Positions 9,413 to 17,598 of a stretch of DNA of 37,494 bases are shown here, in pieces. The position numbers and the translations under genes are program-made. Source of the stretch: Pseudomonadales bacterium RIFCSPLOWO2_12_59_9 (GTDB taxonomy: Bacteria > Pseudomonadota > Gammaproteobacteria > Pseudomonadales > Pseudomonadaceae); the NCBI GenBank assembly GCA_001830395.1, contig MHZN01000295.1, positions 1 to 37,494 on the forward strand. Direction: 5' to 3'. Position 1 is the stretch's first letter. The number at the start of each line of letters is the position of its first letter. The notes under the pieces were generated by a model. That model did not search any database. It saw only the letters and a list, made by a program, of their open reading frames with translations, and had not been told where the DNA came from.

Positions 9413-9742
9413 TCACGCCGCCTTCCAACCGCTGACGATAATCGCCATACCCAGCAGGCTGATGGCGGCACCAAACCAGTCGAGACTGGACAGTTTGATG
9501 CCGTCCACCCAGCGCAGCCACAGCAAGGCACTGGCCACGTAGACCCCACCGTAGGCGGCGTAGACCCGGCCACTGGCGGCCGGGTGCAAGCTCAGCAACC
9601 AGACAAACAGCGCCAGGCTCAGCGCCGCCGGCAGCAGCAACCACACCGATGCTTCTTTGCGCAGCCACAGGTACGGCAAGTAGCAGCCGAGAATTTCCGC
9701 AATGGCGGTCGCAAAGAACAGGCCCAAGGTTTTCAACAGCAT
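9413..9742 (-). CDS. YnfA family (UPF0060) membrane protein
   Basis: 109 aa; [15 protein letters not shown]...[24 protein letters not shown]. Confidence 0.9.
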   Translation of the reverse strand: MLLKTLGLFFATAIAEILGCYLPYLWLRKEASVWLLLPAALSLALFVWLLSLHPAASGRVYAAYGGVYVASALLWLRWVDGIKLSSLDWFGAAISLLGMAIIVSGWKAA

Positions 9743-9778
9743 TTAGCACTCACAACGGGAGGGGATTTCAATCTATAG

Positions 9779-10396
9779 CTAGGGCGCCATGCGCAGCTCG
9801 CCGCGCGCCTGGCCGAGCACTTGCCAGGCCGAGCTCAGCGCCAGGCTGGCCATAATGCCGGCTACCAGCAAATCTGGCCAGGCGCTGCCAGTGCCTAACA
9901 CCCCGAGCGCCGCCAGCAACACCGCCACATTGCCCAAGGCATCATTACGGGTACAGAGCCAGACGCTGCGCATATTGCTGTCGCCGTCGCGCCAGGCATA
10001 TAGCAAGGCCGCTACGCCTAAATTGGCCAACAGGGCCAGGCCACCAATCAGGCCCATGGTGGCCGCCACCGGCACACCGCCCTGCCAGGCATTCCAGGCG
10101 GTCGCCACTAATACCCCCAGGCCAAACACCGCCATGCTCACGGCCTTGAATTGGGCTGCGCGGGCGCGCCAACTCAGGCTCATGGCCAGGACAAACAGGC
10201 TGATGGCGTAGTTACCGGCATCACCGAGGAAATCCAGGGAGTCGGCCAGCAACGCCACCGAACCCGCGCGCATACCGCAGCTGATTTCGATCGCAAACAT
10301 GGCCGTGTTAATCAGCAAGGCCAGCCATAATACTCGCCGATAGGCCGGGCTCAGGTGCTTGGCAGCAGGTTCGGCATGGCAACAATGGGCACTCAT
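9779..10396 (-). CDS. Cation diffusion facilitator family transporter
   Basis: Start MSAHCCHAEPAAKH; RRVLWLALLINTAMFAIEISCGMRAGSVALLADSLDFLGDAGNYAISL. Confidence 0.85.
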   Translation of the reverse strand: MSAHCCHAEPAAKHLSPAYRRVLWLALLINTAMFAIEISCGMRAGSVALLADSLDFLGDAGNYAISLFVLAMSLSWRARAAQFKAVSMAVFGLGVLVATAWNAWQGGVPVAATMGLIGGLALLANLGVAALLYAWRDGDSNMRSVWLCTRNDALGNVAVLLAALGVLGTGSAWPDLLVAGIMASLALSSAWQVLGQARGELRMAP

Positions 10397-10424
10397 GGGA
10401 TTCTCCTGAATTGATTTCAGGCAT

Positions 10425-10455
10425 AGGCTAAAGCCTGTAGCCACTACAGGGTCAA
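10425..10455 (-). promoter_or_regulatory. MerR-type operator/promoter for the cation transporter
   Basis: Minus strand TTGACC - 19 bp spacer containing CCTGTAG-TGG-CTACAGG dyad - TAGCCT; elongated spacer typical of MerR-regulated promoters. Confidence 0.75.
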
Positions 10456-10460
10456 GCGTT

Positions 10461-10904
10461 ATGAACAAAGTTTATCGCATCGGTGAATTAAGCCGCGAGA
10501 GCGCCGTTAACCTGGAAACCATCCGCTATTACGAGCGCATTGGCTTGCTGCAACAGCCGGCGCGCAATGCCTCCGGTTACCGTTGCTATCAGCAGGAGGA
10601 TGTCCGCCGGCTGAGCTTTATCCGCCGTGGTCGCGAGCTGGGCTTTAGCATCGAAGAGTTGAAAACCCTGCTGCAACTGGCCGACCACCCCCACAGCCCT
10701 TGCGCCGAAGCCGATCAGTTAGCCCAGGCACACCTGCAGCAAGTGGACGCGCGGATCGCCGATTTACAGCAAATGCGCAGCGTGCTGCAAAGCCTGGTGG
10801 GCTGCTCATCGACCAGCGCCGAACATTGCCGCTTGCTGGAGACCCTGGATCGGCGCGACTGCTGTGTTGCCCCCGTCAATTATTCACGCACCGTGCATAA
10901 TTAA
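10461..10904 (+). CDS. MerR family metal-responsive regulator (CadR/PbrR-like)
   Basis: MNKVYRIGELSRESAVNLETIRYYERIGLL; cysteines in HPHSPCAEA and VGCSSTSAEHC. Confidence 0.9.
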   Translation: MNKVYRIGELSRESAVNLETIRYYERIGLLQQPARNASGYRCYQQEDVRRLSFIRRGRELGFSIEELKTLLQLADHPHSPCAEADQLAQAHLQQVDARIADLQQMRSVLQSLVGCSSTSAEHCRLLETLDRRDCCVAPVNYSRTVHN

Positions 10905-10920
10905 AATCAGGCCTTATTTA

Positions 10921-11028
10921 GTGCTTTTACGCATTTCCGGTCCGACCCAAGAGTCGTCGGAAGTTGGCCAGGCACTCAATCGGCTGGCCAATCAGCAGCA
11001 AAAACTGATGGATCAATTTCGCGTCTAG
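10921..11028 (+). pseudogene. Possible remnant of a methyl-accepting chemotaxis protein C-terminus
   Basis: Frame reads VLLRISGPTQESSEVGQALNRLANQQQKLMDQFRV*, resembling the C-terminal tail of Pseudomonas MCPs; no upstream MCP body. Confidence 0.45.
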
Positions 11029-11159
11029 CCACCCGAGCGGCCGCTTATATCTGGGCCACTCACTTCATGGCGCCATCGGCGCCCTGCTCTGGCGGCTGCT
11101 TCCTTGCCTAAGCCAGCGCGCCTGTCTAGCCTGCCGGCACCTGTTCAGGAGATACCCAG

Positions 11160-11756
11160 ATGCTCAACTTTGTTTTAGTCGCCGGATCCAGCCGCAACAA
11201 CAGCCAATCGGGCAAGGTCGCCCGTTTTCTTCGCCAACGTCTGATTGAACTGGGCCACAGCAGCCTTGAACTGTGCACGGTGATTGACTTAGGCCTTGGC
11301 CCCTTGCCGCTCTGGCCCAGCGATGACAGTGGCCCCTGGGGCCAGTACGCCGAGCGATTACAGGTGGCCGACGCGCTGGTAATAGTTGCGCCCGAATGGA
11401 ATGGCATGGCCTGCCCGGCGATCAAAAACTTCTTTATTTATGCCAGCAAAGCCGAACTGGCGCACAAACCCGGCTTGCTGGTTGGCGTTTCGGCGGGCGT
11501 TGGCGGGGCTTATCCGATCAGCGAACTGCGCGCCTCCAGCTACAAAAACTGCAGGCTTTGCTATATCCCCGAGCACCTGATTATCCGCCAGGTCGAGCAG
11601 CAGTTTAACCAGGCATCCGCCGCTAACCACGACGAACAACAGCTGCGCGCCCGCATCGATTACGCCCTGGATGTGCTGCAAAAATACAGCATCGCCTTGC
11701 GGCCGCTACGCGCGTCCATCGACCTGAGTCAGGCCGAGTTTGCCAACGGTATGTGA
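11160..11756 (+). CDS. NADPH-dependent FMN reductase family (flavodoxin-like) protein
   Basis: LNFVLVAGSSRNNSQSGKVARFL...ADALVIVAPEWNGMACPAIKNFFIY. Confidence 0.85.
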   Translation: MLNFVLVAGSSRNNSQSGKVARFLRQRLIELGHSSLELCTVIDLGLGPLPLWPSDDSGPWGQYAERLQVADALVIVAPEWNGMACPAIKNFFIYASKAELAHKPGLLVGVSAGVGGAYPISELRASSYKNCRLCYIPEHLIIRQVEQQFNQASAANHDEQQLRARIDYALDVLQKYSIALRPLRASIDLSQAEFANGM

Positions 11757-11799
11757 TGCACAGCTAAAGGCTCGGCTAGCCGGGCTGCAAAGCCTTAAA

Positions 11800-12342
11800 T
11801 CAAGAACGCCACATCCGCGCCAGGGTGCCATCACGCTCAATGAAGTGGCGCTTCAAGCCACCGGCGATATGCAGGCCGATCAAGGCCACGGCAAACCACG
11901 GCAAATCGCCGTGCAGCTCTTCGGCGGTTTCATGCAGCCAATTGCTCGGCGTGACTTTGGGCAGGGCAAACAGGCCAAAAAACTCAAAGGGCTTACTGCT
12001 GGTACCGGAGGCCACCAATAGGTAACCCGACAGTGGCAAGCCAATCATCAGCAGATACAAACCAATATGCACCAGCCGCGCCACGTGGTTGGGCAGCATC
12101 TTGTCCCCGAGTGGACGCGGTTTTTGGTTAAGCCAGGCCCACAACAGGCGCACCCCGATCAACACCAGCAGCAAGGTCCCGGTGGATTTGTGCAGGCTGT
12201 ACAGCAGCGGGCGCAGTGGATCATCGCGACCGAACTCGCCCATGACAAAACCAACCAGCAGCATGCTGATAATCAGTAACGCCATCAGCCAGTGCAGTGC
12301 ACGACTCACACTGCCGTAGGTGTCTTGAGTATTACGAAGCAT
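11800..12342 (-). CDS. Cytochrome b561
   Basis: MLRNTQDTYGSVSRALHWLMALLIISMLLVGF...LHKSTGTLLLVLIGVRLLW...ALIGLHIAGGLKRHFIERDGTLARM. Confidence 0.9.
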   Translation of the reverse strand: MLRNTQDTYGSVSRALHWLMALLIISMLLVGFVMGEFGRDDPLRPLLYSLHKSTGTLLLVLIGVRLLWAWLNQKPRPLGDKMLPNHVARLVHIGLYLLMIGLPLSGYLLVASGTSSKPFEFFGLFALPKVTPSNWLHETAEELHGDLPWFAVALIGLHIAGGLKRHFIERDGTLARMWRS

Positions 12343-12540
12343 GCTCTTCTCCTTATGGGTTGCCCTGCATCGAGGCAGTACCGGCAATCATCGCGAGCAA
12401 AGCTTAAAACCAGCTTAAGGGCCGTAAAATGAGTCCAGCCGCGTCATCCGGCGCAGGCGCAGCGCGGTTATTCAGCCGGTGAAGTCGCTTGGTCTGCACT
12501 CACAGGTATTTATACTGGCGCTCTAGCAATGGAGAAGCGC

Positions 12541-13620
12541 ATGACGGCAATACAGATAAAATTTCCCGCATTGACCCTTAAAGCCGGCCAGCGCGCGCTG
12601 CTGCGCATTCGCCAACAGGGCCTTAAGCCTGCCGATGTGGGGATTTTACCGGGCGCCGCCGGCGGGCCCAAGGCACTGGGCATTCAGGGCCTGGATCTGG
12701 CCCTGTTTGGCGATTGGCTGCCCCGCGCGCCCCGCGAGCGGGCGTTGATCGGCGCCTCGATCGGCTCTTGGCGCTTTGCCAGCGCTTGCCTGCCCGATGC
12801 CGCCGCTGGGATTCGCCGCCTGGGCGAACTCTACACCGCACAGCGCTTCGGCAAAGACGCGAGCATGGCGCAGATCAGTGAGTGCTGCCGGGTGATGCTC
12901 GATGACTTGCTCGATGGCCAGGCGCACAGCCTGCTGAACAATGCCCACTATCGCTTGAATATCATGCTGGTCAAAAGCCATGGTCTGCTGGCCGAGGATC
13001 ACCGTGGGCGGCTGGGCCTCGGCTTGTCGGCGGCGATTGGCAACAACCTGCTGAGTCGCGCGCGGCTGGCCAAACACTTTGAACGGCTGATTGTGCATGA
13101 CCCACGCCAGGCCCCACCACTGCACAATTTGCAGGACTTTCCGTCGCGCTTTGCCGCGCTAGACGCCGGCAATCTAAAGCACGCGCTGCTGGCCTCAGGC
13201 TCGATCCCCATGGTGATGCAGGGGGTGCGCGATATACCGGGGGTTGGCGCCGGCACTTATCGCGATGGCGGCTTACTCGACTACCACCTTGACCTGCCCT
13301 TCAATGGCGATGACGTGGTGCTCTACCCGCACTTTACCGACCAGGTGATACCCGGCTGGTTCGACAAGAGCCTGCCGTGGCGGCGCGCCGATCCAGGGCG
13401 GATGCAGGATGTCTTGTTAATGGCGCCCTCACGCGACTATTTGGCGCGTCTACCCCATGGCAAGCTGCCCGACCGCACTGATTTTAAGCGCTACCTGGGC
13501 GATGATGCCGGGCGCGCGCGTTATTGGCGCACCGCCATGAGTGAAAGCCAAAGGTTAGGTGATGAATTTCTGCAACTGGCAGACAATGGGCAGCTCGCCG
13601 AGCGCCTGCTCGCGCTCTGA
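12541..13620 (+). CDS. Patatin-like phospholipase family protein
   Basis: GAAGGPKALG, nucleophile GASIGSWR, YRDGGLLDY Asp motif. Confidence 0.85.
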   Translation: MTAIQIKFPALTLKAGQRALLRIRQQGLKPADVGILPGAAGGPKALGIQGLDLALFGDWLPRAPRERALIGASIGSWRFASACLPDAAAGIRRLGELYTAQRFGKDASMAQISECCRVMLDDLLDGQAHSLLNNAHYRLNIMLVKSHGLLAEDHRGRLGLGLSAAIGNNLLSRARLAKHFERLIVHDPRQAPPLHNLQDFPSRFAALDAGNLKHALLASGSIPMVMQGVRDIPGVGAGTYRDGGLLDYHLDLPFNGDDVVLYPHFTDQVIPGWFDKSLPWRRADPGRMQDVLLMAPSRDYLARLPHGKLPDRTDFKRYLGDDAGRARYWRTAMSESQRLGDEFLQLADNGQLAERLLAL

Positions 13621-13674
13621 CTTGCCCATACTGACTGCGCCCTTAGCGGCGCCGCGCTTGCCAAAGGTGTTCTG

Positions 13675-14118
13675 ATGGCCCGTTTGACCCTGCAGTTTCC
13701 AGAAGACCAGTACTGTTTCAACACCCTGTTGACGGTGCGGGTGACCGACATTAACGCCGCTAAGCACCTGGGCAATGACTCGATGATTTCGATGATCTCC
13801 GAGGCGCGGGCGCTGTTTTTCTTCGAGTTCGGCATCACCGAAACTGCCGCCGACGGTATTGGCATTATCGTCACCGACCTGGCCACCACCTATAAAGCCG
13901 AAGCCCACGCCCGCGACCAATTGCTATTTGAGGTAGGCGTCATGGACTTCAACCCTTACGGCGGCGACATCACTTTTCGCATCACCCGTCCCGCCGATGG
14001 AGTGCTGGTAGCCATGGCCAAATCCGGCTTTGTGTTCTTCAACTACCAATCGCTCAAGGTCATTGCCATGCCCGCGGAGTTCCCCGGCAAGTTCACCAAG
14101 GTCAATTGGCTAGCCTGA
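13675..14118 (+). CDS. Thioesterase family (hotdog fold) protein
   Basis: 147 aa; VRVTDINAAKHLGNDSMISMISEARALFFFEFG...ATTYKAEAHARDQLLFEVGV. Confidence 0.85.
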   Translation: MARLTLQFPEDQYCFNTLLTVRVTDINAAKHLGNDSMISMISEARALFFFEFGITETAADGIGIIVTDLATTYKAEAHARDQLLFEVGVMDFNPYGGDITFRITRPADGVLVAMAKSGFVFFNYQSLKVIAMPAEFPGKFTKVNWLA

Positions 14119-14226
14119 AGCCGTAGCGCGCCCCAACTCGGAGCGCCACCTCTGGATGCGCCCTGTTTTAGCTCGCCAAAGTCATTAACCCCCCACCAAC
14201 AGGCCCATTTTCGCTCATTCGGAAAC

Positions 14227-14243
14227 TTGGCTCAGCTTTTGCT
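14227..14243 (+). promoter_or_regulatory. Sigma-54 (-24/-12) promoter for nasA
   Basis: cTTGG-CTCAGCTTTT-GCta: GG-N10-GC spacing at 14229-14242. Confidence 0.7.
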
Positions 14244-14255
14244 ATTACCTAATCA

Positions 14256-14339
14256 AAGGTAACCAAAGGCGGTTATCCATAACGACAAAGGCGTCGCGGC
14301 ATTCCTGCTCTAAGCAGGCAGTGCGGCGACGCTTTTTTG
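14256..14339 (+). ncRNA. nasA leader with candidate ANTAR-type hairpin and intrinsic terminator
   Basis: GGTAACC-AAAGGC-GGTTATCC hexaloop (A1, G4), then GCGTCGC...GCGACGC hairpin followed by TTTTTT, well upstream of the nasA ATG. Confidence 0.6.
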
Positions 14340-14536
14340 CGTTTGGCCCCAGTGTTTGGGGCGGTGGACTGACCGTGATCCGGGCATCCGCTTACAACTC
14401 TCTAACCTTACTACGGCCTTGGCCGCAGGGTTGTCCGCCACAAGCGGGCGACCACCCCGGCGGATTTTGCTCAGTGTGTCCACGACCATGCTGCAGCCAA
14501 ATCCTGCTGGGTCCTTTTGAGCCAATGAGGTGTTCG

Positions 14537-15748
14537 ATGAATACAAGTTTCTGGAAAGCCGGCCACACGCCTACGCTGTTCGCAGCTTTTCTCTATTTCG
14601 ATTTAAGTTTCATGATCTGGTATGTACTGGGTCCTATGGGCGTGCAGATCGCAACCGATCTGCAGCTCACCACCCAACAACGCAGCATGATGGTGGCCAC
14701 ACCGATTCTGGCCGGCGCCGTATTACGCTTTCTGATGGGGATTTTGGCCGACCGTACCTCGCCAAAAACTGCCGGCCTGATTGGTCAGGTGATCGTTATA
14801 AGTGCACTTTTTTGCGCCTGGCAACTGGGTATCCACAGCTATGAGCAAGCCCTGCTGCTAGGGGTATTCCTCGGCTTTGCCGGCGCTTCTTTTGCCGTGT
14901 CGCTGCCCCTGGCCTCGCAGTGGTATCCGCCCGAGCACCAGGGTAAAGCCATGGGCATTGCGGGCGCCGGCAACTCCGGCACCGTACTGGCCGCATTATT
15001 CGCCCCTGCATTGGCCACCGCATACGGCTGGAACAACGTGTTCGGCTTAGCACTTATTCCGCTGATTCTGACCCTGGTGATCTTTGCCAGCGTGGCCCGC
15101 AACGCCCCTAACCGTCCACCCGTGAAAGCAATGAGTGACTACCTCAAAGCCCTCGGTGACCGTGACAGCTGGTGGTTCATGTTTTTCTACAGCGTGACCT
15201 TCGGTGGCTTCCTCGGCCTGGCCAGCACCCTGCCCGGCTACTTCCACGACCAATATGGCTTCGATCCCGTTAAAGCCGGTTACTACACCGCCGCCTGCGT
15301 CTTTGCCGGCAGCCTGATGCGCCCACTCGGCGGCGCCTTGGCCGACCGGATTGGCGGCATTCGCAGCCTGTTGGTGGTTTACACCTTGGCATCCCTGAGC
15401 ATCTGCGCCGTTGGCTTTAACTTGCCGAGCGCCGCCGCAGCCTTGGCCCTGTTTGTGATCGCCATGCTCTGCCTGGGTGCCGGCAACGGTGCGGTATTCC
15501 AACTGGTGCCACAGCGGTTTCGCAAAGAAATTGGCGTGATGACCGGCTTGATCGGCATGGCGGGCGGCATCGGCGGCTTCCTCTTGGCCGCAGGTTTGGG
15601 TGCGGTCAAACAATCCACCGGCGACTACCAACTGGGCCTGTGGCTGTTTGCCAGCCTGGGGATTCTGGCCTGGGTTGGCCTGTATGGGGTTAAGCTGCGC
15701 TGGAGAACCACCTGGGGTTCGGCGGCCGCAACTGCTGCCCGCGTCTAA
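14537..15748 (+). CDS. nasA: NarK/NasA family nitrate transporter (MFS)
   Basis: MNTSFWKAGHTPTLFAAFLYFDLSFMIWYVLGPMGVQIA...GNGAVFQLVPQRFRKEIGVMTGLIGMAGGIGGF. Confidence 0.9.
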   Translation: MNTSFWKAGHTPTLFAAFLYFDLSFMIWYVLGPMGVQIATDLQLTTQQRSMMVATPILAGAVLRFLMGILADRTSPKTAGLIGQVIVISALFCAWQLGIHSYEQALLLGVFLGFAGASFAVSLPLASQWYPPEHQGKAMGIAGAGNSGTVLAALFAPALATAYGWNNVFGLALIPLILTLVIFASVARNAPNRPPVKAMSDYLKALGDRDSWWFMFFYSVTFGGFLGLASTLPGYFHDQYGFDPVKAGYYTAACVFAGSLMRPLGGALADRIGGIRSLLVVYTLASLSICAVGFNLPSAAAALALFVIAMLCLGAGNGAVFQLVPQRFRKEIGVMTGLIGMAGGIGGFLLAAGLGAVKQSTGDYQLGLWLFASLGILAWVGLYGVKLRWRTTWGSAAATAARV

Positions 15749-15767
15749 CCTAAGCTGTAGCTAAGTT

Positions 15768-15799
15768 GCCCGCGCCGGCTCAGCCGTCGCGGGCTTTTT
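15768..15799 (+). terminator. Rho-independent terminator
   Basis: GCCCGCG...CGCGGGC followed by TTTTT. Confidence 0.8.
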
Positions 15800-15822
15800 G
15801 TTATTGGTTGTGAGAGCACTGC

Positions 15823-17493
15823 ATGAGCCTGCAATTGAGTTTTGGCGAAGCCACTGCCACTGGCCCTCGGGCTGAGAATCAGGACGCATTGCGCATCGTC
15901 ACCCCTACAGCAGCCTTGGCAGCGAGCAAGGGCAGCCTGCTTGCCCTGGCCGATGGTGTTAGCCAGTGCGCCGACGGTGGCTTGGCGGCGCGGGCAACCT
16001 TGCAGGCCTTGGCCCTGGACTACTACGCCACCCCCGAAACCTGGGCGGTGGTGCAATCGCTGGACCGCCTCTTAATCGCCCACAACCGCTGGCTACAAGC
16101 CAACGGCGGCGGCCAACCCTTGCTGACCACCCTCACCGCCCTGGTGCTGCGTGGCCGACGTTTCACCCTGGCGCATGTGGGTGATTGTCGCGCCTATCGC
16201 TGGCACGCCGGCGTACTCGAACGCCTGACCGAGGAGCATGTCTGGGAACAACCGGGCATGCAGCACGTACTCAAGCGCGCCATGGGCCTCGACCAGCATT
16301 TGGTGGTCGACTATTTAGAGGGTGAACTGCGGGTCGGTGAAAGTTTTTTGCTGGTCTGCGATGGCATCTGGGCGGTGCTGGGCGACCTTGGTGTGCAGCG
16401 GATTCTACAAGACGAACCCGACCCCAGCGCCGCCTGTCAGGCCTTGGTTTGCGCCGCGCACTTGGCCGGCAGCCAAGACAATGCCAGCGCCATACTGGTG
16501 AGAATCGACAGCCTGCCGCAAAGCGCGCTGGCCGACACCCTGGCGCAGCTGGGACACTGGCCCCTACCGCCGAAGTTGCGCGCCGGGCAAAGTTTTGAAG
16601 GCTGGACCGTCGAGGGGCTGGTCGCCGAATCACGCCAATCCGTCATGTACCGGGTGCGCGACGCGCAAGAGCGTCACTGGCTACTGAAAACCTTGCCAGC
16701 CAACCGGCATGCCGATGAGTTCGCCGGGCCTGCGTTGCTGCAGGAAGAATGGTTTCTTAAACGCGTGGCCGGGCGTTACTTTCCCGAAGCGCACCCACTG
16801 CCGCAACGCCAGCACCTCTATTACGTACAGCGTGAATACAGCGGTCAGACCCTTGCCGAGCAGTTTCGCCAAAGCGGCCCGCTGGGTCTGCCGCAATGGC
16901 TCGAGCTGGCACCGCGCTTGCTGCGCGCCGTCGGCATGCTGCACCGGCGCAATATTTTGCACCGCGACATCAAACCCGAAAACCTGCTGTGGGGCGAAGA
17001 TGGCGAGTTGCGCGTACTGGATCTGGGCCTGGCCTATTGCCCTGGCCTATCACGCGATGAAGCCCATGCCCTGCCCGGCACGCCAAGTTACATTGCCCCG
17101 GAAAGTTTCACCGGCGCAGCCCCCAGTGCTAGCCAAGACCTCTATGCCGCCGGCGTGACGCTTTATTACCTACTCACCGGGCACTACCCATACGGCGAAA
17201 TTGAAGCCTTTCAGCACCCGCGCTTCGGCACGCCGACGGCGGCCAGCCGCTACCGTCCCGATCTGCCTCTGTGGCTGGATGAATGCTTGAATCGCGCCGT
17301 CGCCGCCAGCCCCGAGGAGCGTTTCGAAACCGCCGAAGAATGCTTACTGGTGATTGAACGTGGCGAACGTGAAGCCATCAGCAGCCGCCCAAGACCCTTG
17401 CTTGAGCGCGAGCCACTCAAAGTCTGGCGAGGCTTGGCCCTGCTCTCGCTGCTATTGAACTTGCTGTTGCTGATAGCGCTGATGCGCGGCTGA
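15823..17493 (+). CDS. Bifunctional PP2C phosphatase / Ser-Thr protein kinase with C-terminal TM helix
   Basis: N-terminal ENQDALRI...ADGVSQCADGG...VGDCRAYR; C-terminal HRRNILHRDIKPENLLWGEDGELRVLDLGLAY...GTPSYIAPE; ends in LLSLLLNLLLLIALMRG. Confidence 0.92.
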   Translation: MSLQLSFGEATATGPRAENQDALRIVTPTAALAASKGSLLALADGVSQCADGGLAARATLQALALDYYATPETWAVVQSLDRLLIAHNRWLQANGGGQPLLTTLTALVLRGRRFTLAHVGDCRAYRWHAGVLERLTEEHVWEQPGMQHVLKRAMGLDQHLVVDYLEGELRVGESFLLVCDGIWAVLGDLGVQRILQDEPDPSAACQALVCAAHLAGSQDNASAILVRIDSLPQSALADTLAQLGHWPLPPKLRAGQSFEGWTVEGLVAESRQSVMYRVRDAQERHWLLKTLPANRHADEFAGPALLQEEWFLKRVAGRYFPEAHPLPQRQHLYYVQREYSGQTLAEQFRQSGPLGLPQWLELAPRLLRAVGMLHRRNILHRDIKPENLLWGEDGELRVLDLGLAYCPGLSRDEAHALPGTPSYIAPESFTGAAPSASQDLYAAGVTLYYLLTGHYPYGEIEAFQHPRFGTPTAASRYRPDLPLWLDECLNRAVAASPEERFETAEECLLVIERGEREAISSRPRPLLEREPLKVWRGLALLSLLLNLLLLIALMRG

Positions 17494-17522
17494 ACTGCCG
17501 CCAGCTAAAACTGGCGGCAGTT
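17493..17522. terminator. Inverted repeat between convergent genes (putative terminator)
   Basis: AACTGCCGCCAG-CTAAAA-CTGGCGGCAGTT, 12 bp perfect stem. Confidence 0.6.
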
Positions 17523-17598
17523 CACTCTGAAGGACTTTGCTTGGAATCTAGAAGCCGGTCTTGGAACCAACCCATTGCGGGTTGGCTCCAGCACTCGA

